From positions 1-47,442 of the forward strand of contig NZ_LABX01000040.1 in the NCBI RefSeq assembly GCF_001043915.1: a DNA stretch of 47,442 nt. The letters run 5' to 3'. Each line of letters starts with the position of its first letter. Positions within the stretch are counted from its first letter, which is position 1. This stretch comes from Methylobacterium aquaticum (GTDB lineage Bacteria; Pseudomonadota; Alphaproteobacteria; Rhizobiales; Beijerinckiaceae). Of this stretch, positions 25,211 through 33,160 are shown in pieces. Below the pieces are notes generated by a model, which was not told where the DNA came from, searched no databases, and worked only from the letters and a program-made list of their open reading frames with translations. A program made the position numbers and the translations under genes.

Positions 25211-25258
25211 AATGGTGCCGCAAGAGGGATTCGAACCCCCGACCCCCTCATTACGAAT
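25211..25258. repeat. Right attachment site within intact tRNA-Thr
   Basis: 48 bp identical to 4696-4743. It covers the 3' half of the intact tRNA-Thr gene on the minus strand, so integration preserves a complete tRNA. Confidence 0.9.
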
Positions 25259-25288
25259 GAGGTGCTCTACCAGCTGAGCTATTGCGGC
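25213..25288 (-). tRNA. tRNA-Thr (anticodon CGT), intact, island integration target
   Basis: 76 nt with encoded CCA. The acceptor stem is GCCGCAA paired with TTGCGGC, the D stem GCTC/GAGC, the anticodon stem CCTCA/TGAGG with loop TTCGTAA (anticodon CGT, reading ACG), and the T loop TTCGAAT. The 3' half doubles as the att core. All stems form, so the gene appears functional. Confidence 0.95.
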
Positions 25289-25527
25289 GCCGACCGGGCT
25301 GTGTGAACCGCCGACCGATGGGCGTGGTCATACCCGCCGTGCATCGGCTTGGCAAGGCGTCCTGCACGGGCTTGCTCCAAAAGGATTTGGGCGTGCCGGG
25401 CCTGTGGGCAGACCGCGGATGCAGGGCTTGGGAGGACCGCCCGGCGCCCTGGGTGCTTGACGCTGGGCTGCCAATTCCGGAGCATGGCGCCGCCGCATCT
25501 GCAAAAAATCCCCGCGACATCCCCCGA
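25289..25527. other. Intergenic region between tRNA-Thr and the TerB-like gene
   Basis: Should carry the tRNA promoter (leftward) and the promoter of the rightward four-gene operon. No other element recognised. Confidence 0.35.
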
Positions 25528-26010
25528 ATGCCCCTGATCGCCCGCCTTCGTGCCTATGCCGCCGAGATGTTCGGCGCGCCCGCGTCGCCGCCCGACCCGG
25601 AGGCGGAGCAGCACCTCGCCGCCGTGGCCCTGCTCGTCCACGTCGCGCGGGTCGACGGGACCCTCGCCGCGGTGGAGCGCGACCGGCTCGCGCGTCTGCT
25701 GACCCCTCGCTTCGCCCCCACCGAGGCAGATGCGAGAGCGCTGATCGAGCGGGCCATCAGCTTCGACAACGAGACCCGCGACGTGGCCGCGTTCGTCGAG
25801 ATGATCGGCCGCGACGTGACGGAGGAGGAGCGGCGCGGGCTCCTCGGTCTGGCCTGGGCGGTCGCCGCCGCGGACGGGCAGGTGCACGAGTTCGAGGACG
25901 ATCTCGTCTGGCGCGTCGGCCAGCTCCTCGGCTTCGACGAGGCCGCGATCACCGCGACCCGGGCGGTCGCGCTGGCAGAGCTGCCGACGCAGCCGGCGCC
26001 GGCGCGGTGA
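25528..26010 (+). CDS. TerB-like (tellurite resistance/DjlA N-domain) protein
   Basis: 160 residues from the ATG at 25528. An all-helical TerB fold is indicated by repeated acidic metal-site motifs: HLAAVALLVHVARVDGTLAA near 30-50 and its counterpart GLAWAVAAADGQVHEFEDDL near 110-135. TerB proteins are cytoplasmic or membrane-associated and link to metal stress and envelope complexes; the exact role of stand-alone copies in this group is unknown. It is the first gene of a tight rightward cluster with the amidotransferase and LrgA/LrgB, which points to envelope or stress homeostasis. Confidence 0.8.
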   Translation: MPLIARLRAYAAEMFGAPASPPDPEAEQHLAAVALLVHVARVDGTLAAVERDRLARLLTPRFAPTEADARALIERAISFDNETRDVAAFVEMIGRDVTEEERRGLLGLAWAVAAADGQVHEFEDDLVWRVGQLLGFDEAAITATRAVALAELPTQPAPAR

Positions 26011-26017
26011 CGGAGCC

Positions 26018-26770
26018 ATGGTGAGTCCGCTCGTCAGTCCGGGGTCCGGATGCAGGCCCGTGCTGCTGGTCCTGCATCAGGAGCAATCCACACCCGGTCG
26101 CCTCGGCCGGCTGTTTCAGGAGCGCGGCTATCCCCTCGACATCCGCCGCCCGCGCTTCGGCGACCCGCTCCCCGAGACGATGCGGGACCATGCCGGTGCG
26201 GTGATCTTCGGCGGGCCGATGAGCGCCAATGACGGCGACGCCTTCGTGCGCCAGGAGATCGACTGGATCGAGGTGCCGCTGCGCGAGGAGCGGCCCTTCC
26301 TCGGCCTGTGCCTCGGTGCGCAGATGCTGGCGAAGTGCCTCGGCGCAACGGTCTGCGCCCATCCGGAGGGGCGAGCCGAGATCGGCTATTATCCGCTCCT
26401 GCCGACCGAGGCGGGGCACGCCTTCGCGGGCGAGATCGGCCAGCCCTGGCCGTCCCACGTCTATCATTGGCACCGGGAGGGCTTCACCTGCCCGGCAGGG
26501 GCCGACACCCTGGCCACCGGGGACGATTTCCCCACCCAGGCGATCCGGGTCGGGCCGGCGGCGTTCGGCTTGCAGTTCCACCCCGAGGTCACCCACGCGA
26601 TGATCTGCCGCTGGACCGTGCGGGCCGCCGAGCGCCTGCGCCTGCCCGGGGCACAGGACCGGGCGCGGCAGATCGAGGGCCGGCTGATGCATGACGGCCG
26701 CGTGGTGGCGTGGCTCGACGCCTTCCTCGACCATTGGCTCGCCGGGCCGGGCCACCCCACAGCATCATGA
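26018..26770 (+). CDS. Class I glutamine amidotransferase-like protein
   Basis: 250 residues with the full GATase1 triad: the nucleophile in FLGLCLGAQM (C98) and GLQFHPEVT (H188, E190). It resembles stand-alone GuaA-like amidotransferases that handle glutamine or gamma-glutamyl compounds rather than a fused synthetase. The substrate is not readable from sequence. It starts eight bases after the TerB-like stop and overlaps lrgA by ATGA, so it is translationally coupled within the operon. Confidence 0.88.
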   Translation: MVSPLVSPGSGCRPVLLVLHQEQSTPGRLGRLFQERGYPLDIRRPRFGDPLPETMRDHAGAVIFGGPMSANDGDAFVRQEIDWIEVPLREERPFLGLCLGAQMLAKCLGATVCAHPEGRAEIGYYPLLPTEAGHAFAGEIGQPWPSHVYHWHREGFTCPAGADTLATGDDFPTQAIRVGPAAFGLQFHPEVTHAMICRWTVRAAERLRLPGAQDRARQIEGRLMHDGRVVAWLDAFLDHWLAGPGHPTAS

Positions 26771-27138
26771 TCCTCAGCCTGACCCTGCTGCTGCTGTGTC
26801 AGCTCGCCGGCGAGATCCTCGCCCGCACCTTCGCGCTGCCGGTCCCCGGCCCGGTCGTCGGCATGGCCCTGCTCCTCGGAGTGTTGATCCTGCGCGACCG
26901 GCGGCCCAGCGGGCTGCCGACGCCGATGACCGACGGCACGCTGGAGCGCACCGGCAAGGGGCTCCTCGCCCATCTCTCGCTGCTGTTCGTGCCGGCAGGC
27001 GCCGGGGTGATCGGGCGGCTCGACGTGCTGGCCGCCCACGGCCTCGCCCTCGCCCTCTCGCTCGTGGTCTCGACGGTCTTCGCCCTGGTCGCCACGGTGC
27101 TCACCTTCTCCTCCGTCGCGAAGCGAACCGGACGATGA
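26767..27138 (+). CDS. lrgA: LrgA/CidA-family holin-like membrane protein
   Basis: 123 residues. Four hydrophobic segments are visible: LSLTLLLLCQLAGEILA, PGPVVGMALLLGVLILRD, LLAHLSLLFVPAGAGVIG and ALALSLVVSTVFALVATVLT. VPGPVVGM and LFVPAGAGV are characteristic of the LrgA/CidA (UPF0299) family. These proteins behave like holins or antiholins, or as parts of small-metabolite (pyruvate, glycolate-type) transporters, together with LrgB. ATGA overlap with the amidotransferase upstream and with lrgB downstream. Confidence 0.9.
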   Translation: MILSLTLLLLCQLAGEILARTFALPVPGPVVGMALLLGVLILRDRRPSGLPTPMTDGTLERTGKGLLAHLSLLFVPAGAGVIGRLDVLAAHGLALALSLVVSTVFALVATVLTFSSVAKRTGR

Positions 27139-27851
27139 CCGGGGACTTCGCCCTCTGGGTGTTCCTGTCGCGCACGCCGCTCCTGTGGCTCACCGTGACG
27201 CTCACCGCCTACGTCGTCGCCGACCGGGTCTCCGCCGCCACCCGCCGCCACCCGCTCGCCAATCCCGTGCTGCACGCGATCTGGATGGTCGGCCTGGTGC
27301 TGATGGTCACCCGCACGCCCTACGCGGTGTATTTCGAGGGCGCGCAATTCGTGCACTTCCTGCTCGGCCCCGCCACCGTCGCGCTGGCGATCCCGCTCTA
27401 CGAGCACCGCAAGACCGTGACGCGGGTGCTGGTGCCGATGCTGGCGGCTCTCCTCGTCGGCTCCACGGTCGCCCTCGTCACCTGCATCGCCACCGCGAAG
27501 CTCCTCGGCGTCCCGGACCCGATCCTGATCGCCCTGGCGCCGAAATCCGTGACGGCGAGCGTCGCCATGGGCATCACCTCGGCCCTTGGCGGCGACCCGA
27601 CGCTGACCGCCGTGCTGGTGATCCTCACCGGCATCCTCGGCGCCATCCTGGTGACGCCGCTTCTCGACCGCCTCGGGGTCAAGGATTATCGCGCCCGCGG
27701 CTTCGCGGCAGGTCTCGCCGCCCACGGCATCGGCACCGCCCGCGCCTTCCAGGTCAGCGAGGTCGCCGGCACCTTCGCGGGCATCGCCATGGGGCTCAAC
27801 GCCTTCCTCACCGCCGTGCTGGTGCCGCTGGCGCTGGCGTTTCTGCGCTAG
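27135..27851 (+). CDS. lrgB: LrgB-family membrane protein
   Basis: 238 residues, strongly hydrophobic with about six to seven membrane spans. The family signature is clear: LGPATVALAIPLYEHR, the PKSVTASVAMGITSALGG motif and HGIGTARAFQVSEVAGTFAG. It pairs with LrgA as the CidAB/LrgAB or PlgG-like system for murein hydrolase control or organic acid export. The stop codon TAG is the first triplet of a MITE-like repeat (27850-27969). Confidence 0.92.
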   Translation: MTGDFALWVFLSRTPLLWLTVTLTAYVVADRVSAATRRHPLANPVLHAIWMVGLVLMVTRTPYAVYFEGAQFVHFLLGPATVALAIPLYEHRKTVTRVLVPMLAALLVGSTVALVTCIATAKLLGVPDPILIALAPKSVTASVAMGITSALGGDPTLTAVLVILTGILGAILVTPLLDRLGVKDYRARGFAAGLAAHGIGTARAFQVSEVAGTFAGIAMGLNAFLTAVLVPLALAFLR

Positions 27852-27969
27852 TGTCCCGGTAGCGAAATTCGCCCATGAACCATCGCTCGCATCGGTGAGC
27901 GCACAGACGAGCGGGGCCGCAACTGCCCAGCAGGCGGGTTCATCGTCGGAGTTCAGCACCAGGACACTA
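27850..27969. repeat. MITE-like palindromic element
   Basis: About 120 bp ending in perfect inverted repeats TAGTGTCC and GGACACTA, with a second inner pair (ATGAACC...GGGTTCAT). Non-coding. It lies at the 3' end of lrgB and supplies its stop. It is probably a small non-autonomous element or palindromic repeat. Confidence 0.6.
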
Positions 27970-28003
27970 GCAGACGATTTTTGGCCTAAATCCGACAGGC
28001 TGC

Positions 28004-28105
28004 TAGAGCGCTTCACGATCACGTTGCCATCGGGTGCTGCTCCAGGTTTTTGATCTTGCTGCATGTTCTGCGAACAACCTTTGTCCTTGGTCGGACAATG
28101 CTCTA
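28004..28105 (+). repeat. Dispersed intergenic repeat, copy 1
   Basis: About 102 bp beginning TAGAGCGCTTCACGATC and ending GCTCTA. It matches the reverse complement of 34098-34202. The terminal 6 bases are inverted repeats (TAGAGC/GCTCTA). Its end supplies the TAG stop of folC. Repeats of this form are scattered in intergenic regions of related Hyphomicrobiales. Confidence 0.75.
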
Positions 28106-29428
28106 AGCCTCCGGATCCTCCGTCCTCGCCCGTAATGCGCCGACGAGATGGAGCGAGCCCGTCACCAGCAGCCAGCGGCCCCGCGTCGCGGCGAGATCCA
28201 CCGCGCGGGTCAGGCCGGCCTCCGGCTCCGCCGCTGCCTCGGCCTCCAGCCCCTCGGCGGCGGCGAGCGCCCGCAAGGCGGCGGCGGCATGGCCGCGCCG
28301 TTCCGGCATCTCGGTCGCGACCACGCTCGCCCGGTGCCGGGCGAGCACGGCGAGGAAGCCCGCCGCATCCTTGTCGCCCGCCATCGCCACGAGGGCGATG
28401 CAGGGGCCGGGCAGGTCGGGCATGCGGGCGAGGTCGCGCAGGACCGCCGCGAGGTTGAACGGCACATGGGCGCCGTCGAGCACCACCGGCACCGCGCCGT
28501 GTCTCGTCCGGATCCGCCGGCGCTCGAGCCGCCCCGGCAGGCATGCGCTCGCCCGGACCGGCGCGTCGAGGAGACCAGCCCGCAAGGGTGTGCCGTCGCG
28601 GCCCAAGGCGCCGCGCTGGCCCAGATGGTCGAGGACGAGGCCGGCGAGCGCGGCGTTCTCCTCGGCAATCGCCGCACCCGGCGGGATCGCCGGCCGCAGC
28701 ACCGGGCAATCGAGGGCGGCGGCGCGGGCGGCCGCCACCGCCCCGGCCTCATCGTCGGTCGCCAGCGTGGTGACGAGCGCGGTCCCGGGCTTGAGGATGC
28801 CGACCTTCTCGGCGGCGATGGCGGCGCGGGTATGCCCGAGGATCTCGGTATGTTCGAGGCCGACATTGGTGACGACCGCGACCTCGCTCTCCACGGCATT
28901 GGTCGAATCGAGGCGCCCGCCGAGCCCGACCTCGATCACCGCCCAGTCGAGCCCGACCTCGCCGAAGATCGTGAGCGCGGCGGCCGTCAGCACGTCGAAC
29001 CAGGTCGCGTCCTGGCCCGCGGTCCCGTCGCGACGCGCAGCCTCGTGGGCGTCGAGCGCGCGGGTCAGCGCCCATGCGAGGGTGGCGTCCGCCACCGGCC
29101 GGCCCTCGAGGCAGACCCGTTCGGTCACCGACTCGACGTGGGGCGAGGCGTAGCGCCCGACCCGCAGACCCGCCCGCATCAGCCCGGCCTCGATCAGCGC
29201 GCAGACCGAGCCCTTGCCCTTGGTGCCGCCGACATGAATCACCCGCAGGCGATTGTGCGGCTCGCCGAGCCGGGCGAGCAGGTCGCGCATCGGATCGAGC
29301 CCGACCCGCATGCCGCCCCGCGGCCGCTTCTCCCAATCCGTGAGGCAATCCAGGCGGTCCAGGACGGGAGGCAGCGGATCATCGGCGGGCGAAGGCAGGA
29401 GCGAGGACATCGGCGGCATCAGCGTCAT
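28103..29428 (-). CDS. folC: Bifunctional folylpolyglutamate synthase/dihydrofolate synthase
   Basis: Adds glutamate to dihydropteroate and to folates using ATP, in the cytoplasm; folates carry C1 units, important in methylotrophs. 441 residues, usual length. The Mur-ligase type P-loop VIHVGGTKGKGS (63-74), the ATP/Mg region DWAVIEVGLGGRLDSTNAV and VVTNVGLEHTEILGHT, and the C-terminal VLDGAHVPFNLAA are all visible. Start ATG at 29428, with an alternative at 29410. It is convergent with lrgB across two repeats, the second of which provides the stop codon. Confidence 0.93.
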   Translation of the reverse strand: MTLMPPMSSLLPSPADDPLPPVLDRLDCLTDWEKRPRGGMRVGLDPMRDLLARLGEPHNRLRVIHVGGTKGKGSVCALIEAGLMRAGLRVGRYASPHVESVTERVCLEGRPVADATLAWALTRALDAHEAARRDGTAGQDATWFDVLTAAALTIFGEVGLDWAVIEVGLGGRLDSTNAVESEVAVVTNVGLEHTEILGHTRAAIAAEKVGILKPGTALVTTLATDDEAGAVAAARAAALDCPVLRPAIPPGAAIAEENAALAGLVLDHLGQRGALGRDGTPLRAGLLDAPVRASACLPGRLERRRIRTRHGAVPVVLDGAHVPFNLAAVLRDLARMPDLPGPCIALVAMAGDKDAAGFLAVLARHRASVVATEMPERRGHAAAALRALAAAEGLEAEAAAEPEAGLTRAVDLAATRGRWLLVTGSLHLVGALRARTEDPEA

Positions 29429-29677
29429 GGGTCACCCGTCGATCGGTGCGGGGAGGGTGCCCAGGCGAGCGGCGGCGACGTCCCGCGCTCCCCGGTGGTC
29501 GGACCACCTTGAACCTCGCCCGTCACGCGGGACAGCCCCCATAAGAGGCGAGCCGGTGACGGGCAACCGGCGGTCGGAAGCCCCGAGTGATACCAACGGT
29601 CGTTGGAAACGACCTTTGGTTCCGTTCGCGAAATTTCGTCAAGCCTCTGGCTTGGCATCGAAAATTCGAGATGGTTC

Positions 29678-29709
29678 ATCGGCCCGATGCGTCAGCATCT
29701 TGGGCCGAT
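29678..29709. other. Hairpin beside the TnpB remnant
   Basis: Perfect arms ATCGGCCC and GGGCCGAT separated by 16 bases. Subterminal hairpins mark IS200/IS605 ends, so this may be the old right end of the element whose coding remnant lies next to it. Confidence 0.35.
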
Positions 29710-29930
29710 GGTATGATGCCCGACAGCCGCAACACGCCGTGCCGCCAGCCCTGGCCGGGCGTGAACCGGAAGCCGTCGCCGCGCCTTGAAGCCGAAGCGG
29801 AAGCCGGGGAACCGGTCGCGGTCGTTGAAACGCGGGAAGCCGGGTGTCTGCCCCGCCTTCACGCCCCGGAAGACGCTCTGGCAGGCCCGATCCAGCCGCT
29901 TGAGCGTGACCTGGAGGGATTGGGCATTCG
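29710..29930 (-). pseudogene. Remnant of an IS200/IS605-type TnpB (OrfB) gene
   Basis: On the minus strand one frame reads LKRLDRACQSVFRGVKAGQT followed by PGFPRFNDRDRFPGFRF. A second frame continues GDGFRFTPGQGWRHGVLRL. Both match consecutive parts of the N-terminal half of TnpB, the RNA-guided nuclease of IS200/IS605 elements. They are separated by a frameshift, and both the start and the RuvC-containing C-terminal part are missing. The copy is dead. A frame-independent comparison would show how much remains. Confidence 0.65.
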
Positions 29931-29959
29931 GAGCCCTGGGGGGAGTCTCCCGCTGCGTG

Positions 29960-29995
29960 GAGTCTTGGCGGGAGTCTTGGCGGGAGTCTTGGCGA
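29960..29995. repeat. 12-bp tandem repeat, three copies
   Basis: GAGTCTTGGCGG repeated head to tail at 29960, 29972 and 29984, the last copy with one change. Non-coding context between the TnpB remnant and the next gene. Confidence 0.8.
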
Positions 29996-30323
29996 TGGCG
30001 TCCTGACGAGAGATGCCGGGCTGCGGCGCTCCGGGCCGTTCTCCGATCGCGTCGGGAGCCGTCCTGACGTGTTGAACCCCGCCCAGGGCCGCCGTCTCGG
30101 ACCGGGAATGGTGGTCCAGTCCAGTATCCAATCCGCCGCGGCGGGACGATGCTCCAGACGTGTATGCGTCATGACGCTCTGGTTGCAGGGGTCGATGCCC
30201 GCTCGTGGGGGCCGATCGCGGCATCGACGTCGTTGTTCTTGCTTAACGGCGAATTAACCATGACGTGCGAGGGTTGGGTTCGACGCTGATCAGCGGTCCG
30301 ACCAGGTCGACGGGACATACGTC
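29996..30323. other. Intergenic region, nothing recognised
   Basis: No supported gene; the frames here are Arg/Pro/Ser-rich and look like GC-driven shadows. It contains the promoter side of the gene at 30324. Confidence 0.4.
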
Positions 30324-30875
30324 ATGGGACTCGACGTCTTCGAGAGTATCCGCGCAACACGGCCCAGCAGCGAGAGCGATTGGCTGGAGCAGAGCTTCGT
30401 CGCGAATCTCGGCGACGTGATCCAGTCGGTCGGGGTCATGAACGAGCGCCAGGGATTGACGCCGGTCGACGGCGCCTCGTCGCCGCGGGACTGGGATGCG
30501 CTGATCGCGCATGTGCGGAAAGCAGCGCGCGGGCCGGTCGGGCCGGTCGGGGCCGACATCACCATGCAGGCCCGCCATCGCGAGGCTCAAGCCCAGGCGC
30601 TGCTCCGCAGCGCGCACAAGCGGCTCGACGAGGCCGCCGAGCGCGAGGCGCAGGCGGAGGCACGGGTCAGGGCGGCGGAGGAGCGGGCCCGCCTCGCCGA
30701 GGCGCGGGCGGCGGCCAGGATCGAGATGGCCGAGACCCGGGCGCGCCGGGCCGAGGAAGCCGCCCGCAGCGCCCTCGACTGGTTGCAGCGCATCCGGCAG
30801 GCCGGGATGACCGAGGCCGGGGCAGGACCCGCCATGGCGCCGCCCCTCGGCCTCCGGCTCAGGAACGTCGCCTGA
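30324..30875 (+). CDS. Hypothetical coiled-coil protein
   Basis: 183 residues. The first 85 residues are globular (LDVFESIRATRPSSESDWLE, then DWDALIAHVRKAARGP). Residues about 90-160 form a strongly charged Ala/Arg/Glu helix (EAAEREAQAEARVRAAEERA), almost certainly a coiled coil. The tail is short and unstructured. No signal peptide or membrane span. No family recognised. It is convergent with the hydroxyacid dehydrogenase gene, 15 bp apart. Confidence 0.65.
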   Translation: MGLDVFESIRATRPSSESDWLEQSFVANLGDVIQSVGVMNERQGLTPVDGASSPRDWDALIAHVRKAARGPVGPVGADITMQARHREAQAQALLRSAHKRLDEAAEREAQAEARVRAAEERARLAEARAAARIEMAETRARRAEEAARSALDWLQRIRQAGMTEAGAGPAMAPPLGLRLRNVA

Positions 30876-30890
30876 GCGGGGACGCTCAGG

Positions 30891-31838
30891 TCAGTATCCG
30901 CGCGCGACATCCACGGCCTGCGGGATCCGCCCCGTGGCGCGATAGGCCCGCACGTTGCCGGCGACGATGCCGGCGCTGCTCGCCGGGGTGGTCGGCCCGG
31001 AGATGTGCGGCAGCACCGTCACCCCGGGATGGCGCCAGAGGGGCGAGCCCGGCGGCAGCGGCTCGACCTCGAACACGTCCAGCACCGCGTGCGAGAGGTG
31101 GCCCGCATCGAGCGCGGCGAGGAGCGCGTCGATCGCGACGAGGGGCCCGCGGCCGAAATTGATCAGGGCCGCCCCCGGCTTCATCGCGAAAAGCCGGCCG
31201 GCATCGAGGAGGCCGCGGGTCTCTCCGGTCAGCGGCAGGAGGCAGACGACCACGTCGCTCGTCGCCAGCAGGCCGGCGAGACCCTCCGGCCCGGAGACGC
31301 CCGCCACCCCCGGCGGGACTGGCTTCGGCGACCGGCTCCAGGCCGCGACCCGGAAGCCCGCCCCGACCAGGCGCTCGGCCGCCGCGCTCCCCAGGGCCCC
31401 GAGGCCGAGGAGCCCGACCATCGTCTCGCCCGGCGGGCGATAGGCCAGTTGGCGCCAGGTCCCGGTCTCCTGCTGGCGCCGATAGGCCGGCATGTCCCGT
31501 TGCAGGTAATAGGTCCAGGCCAGCACCGCCTCGGCCATGGTGCGGGCGAGTTCGGGATCGATCAGGCGGACGATCGGCACGCCGTTTCCCCCCAGATCGC
31601 GCACCAGCCGCTCCACCCCGGCCCACAGGCTGTGGATCCAGGCGAGGTTCGGCAGCAACGCCACCTCGGCCGGGTCCGGATTGGCCACGATGGCGATCCG
31701 GATCGCGGCGCGCTCCTCGGCGCTCAAGGTCCGGAACGGCCGGATGGTCTCCTCGGGGAGCGCCGCGGCGAGCGCCGCCAGGAAGTCGGCCTCCTCCTCC
31801 GCGTCGAGGGTGCCCAGGAAGGCGATCGTCTCCGACAT
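30891..31838 (-). CDS. ghrA: D-2-hydroxyacid dehydrogenase, GhrA-type glyoxylate/hydroxypyruvate reductase
   Basis: 315 residues from the ATG at 31838 behind AGGAGG. The Rossmann motif GLLGLGALGSAAAERLVGAG and the catalytic NFGRGPLVAIDALLAALDAG, DVFEVEPLP and VLPHISGPTTP (Arg, Glu, His triad) place it in the GhrA branch, NAD(P)H-dependent reduction of glyoxylate to glycolate or hydroxypyruvate to glycerate in the cytosol. It starts 13 bp after the aminotransferase stop and so shares its operon. In a serine-cycle methylotroph both substrates are central metabolites, but the main hydroxypyruvate reductase is normally a different gene, so this may be accessory. Confidence 0.88.
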   Translation of the reverse strand: MSETIAFLGTLDAEEEADFLAALAAALPEETIRPFRTLSAEERAAIRIAIVANPDPAEVALLPNLAWIHSLWAGVERLVRDLGGNGVPIVRLIDPELARTMAEAVLAWTYYLQRDMPAYRRQQETGTWRQLAYRPPGETMVGLLGLGALGSAAAERLVGAGFRVAAWSRSPKPVPPGVAGVSGPEGLAGLLATSDVVVCLLPLTGETRGLLDAGRLFAMKPGAALINFGRGPLVAIDALLAALDAGHLSHAVLDVFEVEPLPPGSPLWRHPGVTVLPHISGPTTPASSAGIVAGNVRAYRATGRIPQAVDVARGY

Positions 31839-31851
31839 CGGATTCCTCCTG

Positions 31852-33060
31852 TCAGCGGCTGAGCACGGGGGTGAGGCGCGCCACCGCCTCCCGGGCGAGG
31901 CCCGGGCTGATGGCGAAGCACAGGCGGATGAAGCCCTCGCCCTCGGGCCCGAAGGCGGTGCCGGGCGCGACGCCGACCTTCGCCTCCTCGAGGAGCCGGA
32001 AGGCAATGTCGAGGCTGGTCTCGTCGGGGCGCGGCGTGCCGGGGCCGGCGACCCGCGCCATCAGGTAGAACGCCCCCTCCGGCACCGACACGGTGACCCC
32101 GGGCAGCCGCGACAGGCCCGCGACCAGGATCTCGCGGCTCTCGGCGCAGCGGGCGACCATCTGGCGGATGAAGCCGTCGCCTTCCTCCAGGGCCGTCACG
32201 GCGGCGTGCTGGATGAAGGTCGGGATCGAGGTGGTGTTGTACTGGCCGAGCTTGGCGAAGGTGGGCGCCAGCCCCCGCGGGGCGATCAGCCAGCCGGCGC
32301 GCCAGCCGGTCATCGCCCAGTTCTTCGAGAAGGTGTTGGTGACGATCAGCCGGTCGTCCTCGGTGCAGATCTGCAAGAACGATGGCGCGATGGCGTTGCC
32401 GTAGGTGAAATGGGCATAGACCTCGTCGGAGAGGATCCACAGGCCCCGCGCCCGGGCGAGGTCGCGAAGCGCCGTCATCTCGTCGAGCGGCATGGTCCAG
32501 CCGGTCGGGTTCGAGGGCGAGTTCACCACGATCACGCGGGTGCGCGGAGTGATCGCCGCCGCGATGTCGGCGAGCGGCAGGGCGAAGCGCCCGTCGCCCT
32601 GCACCCGGTAGGGCACCGTCACCGGCACGCCGCCGGTGATCCGCACCGCCTCGGCCAGGTTCGGCCAGGCGGGGGAGGGGATGACGATCTCGTCGCCGGG
32701 TTCCAGCAGGGCTTGAGCGGCCTGCATGATGGCGTTCATGCCGCCGGCGGTGACGGCGAAGCGCTCGGGCGGGATCTCCACGCCCCAGTGCCGGGCGTGA
32801 TAGGCGCTCAATGCCTCGCGCAGGCGGGCTAAGCCGAGCGACGTGGCGTAGCGGGTATGGCCCGCCAGCATCGCCCGGTGCGCCGCCTCGACGATGAAGG
32901 GCGGCGTCGGCAGATCGCCCTCGCCGATCCACAGCTTGACCACCTCGGGATCGTCCCGGCCGCGATCGGCGACGAGGCCGATCTGGCTCGTGCCGATGCC
33001 GCGCATCCGCGGCGAGAGGTCGGCGGCGAGGTCCGGGGTGGTCGTCTCCGCATGGGTCAT
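31852..33060 (-). CDS. Class I/II PLP-dependent aminotransferase
   Basis: 402 residues from the ATG at 33060. Fold-type I signature: NSPSNPTGWTMPLDEMTAL, LSDEVYAHFTYG (PLP ring Asp/Tyr) and NTFSKNWAMTGWRAGW with the PLP lysine. It belongs to the aspartate/aromatic aminotransferase superfamily; the amino donor is not clear. Upstream sequence in the same frame lacks domain character. The gene is first in a two-gene operon with ghrA, suggesting transamination to a 2-oxo acid that GhrA then reduces. A 13-bp minisatellite lies between it and the divergent hydrolase. Confidence 0.88.
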   Translation of the reverse strand: MTHAETTTPDLAADLSPRMRGIGTSQIGLVADRGRDDPEVVKLWIGEGDLPTPPFIVEAAHRAMLAGHTRYATSLGLARLREALSAYHARHWGVEIPPERFAVTAGGMNAIMQAAQALLEPGDEIVIPSPAWPNLAEAVRITGGVPVTVPYRVQGDGRFALPLADIAAAITPRTRVIVVNSPSNPTGWTMPLDEMTALRDLARARGLWILSDEVYAHFTYGNAIAPSFLQICTEDDRLIVTNTFSKNWAMTGWRAGWLIAPRGLAPTFAKLGQYNTTSIPTFIQHAAVTALEEGDGFIRQMVARCAESREILVAGLSRLPGVTVSVPEGAFYLMARVAGPGTPRPDETSLDIAFRLLEEAKVGVAPGTAFGPEGEGFIRLCFAISPGLAREAVARLTPVLSR

Positions 33061-33160
33061 CGGTGGCTCGTGCCCTCGTGTGGTGGCAGGCGTGTCGGCG
33101 GAGTCCTGCATAGCACCGGCCGAGCCGCGCGCGAGCCGCATCCCGCGCATCCATGCCGGT

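Larger units (their letters stand above)
4696..25258. mobile_element. Integrated genomic island at tRNA-Thr(CGT) with defence-type cargo
   Basis: Bounded by 48-bp direct repeats of the tRNA-Thr 3' half. The integrase sits 153 bp inside the left repeat, and an excisionase-like gene lies about 260 bp inside the right repeat. Inside are an HUH replication/mobilisation protein, a serine recombinase and mostly unknown or conflict-type genes. Several stretches (6450-8790, 12240-12490, 21780-22100) are much more AT-rich than the chromosome on either side. No conjugation (type IV secretion) genes are visible, so self-transfer is unlikely. Confidence 0.88.

Noticed and set aside
30955..31862. Rightward frames opposite the hydroxyacid dehydrogenase
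   Set aside because: Shadows; Arg/Pro-rich and without motifs.
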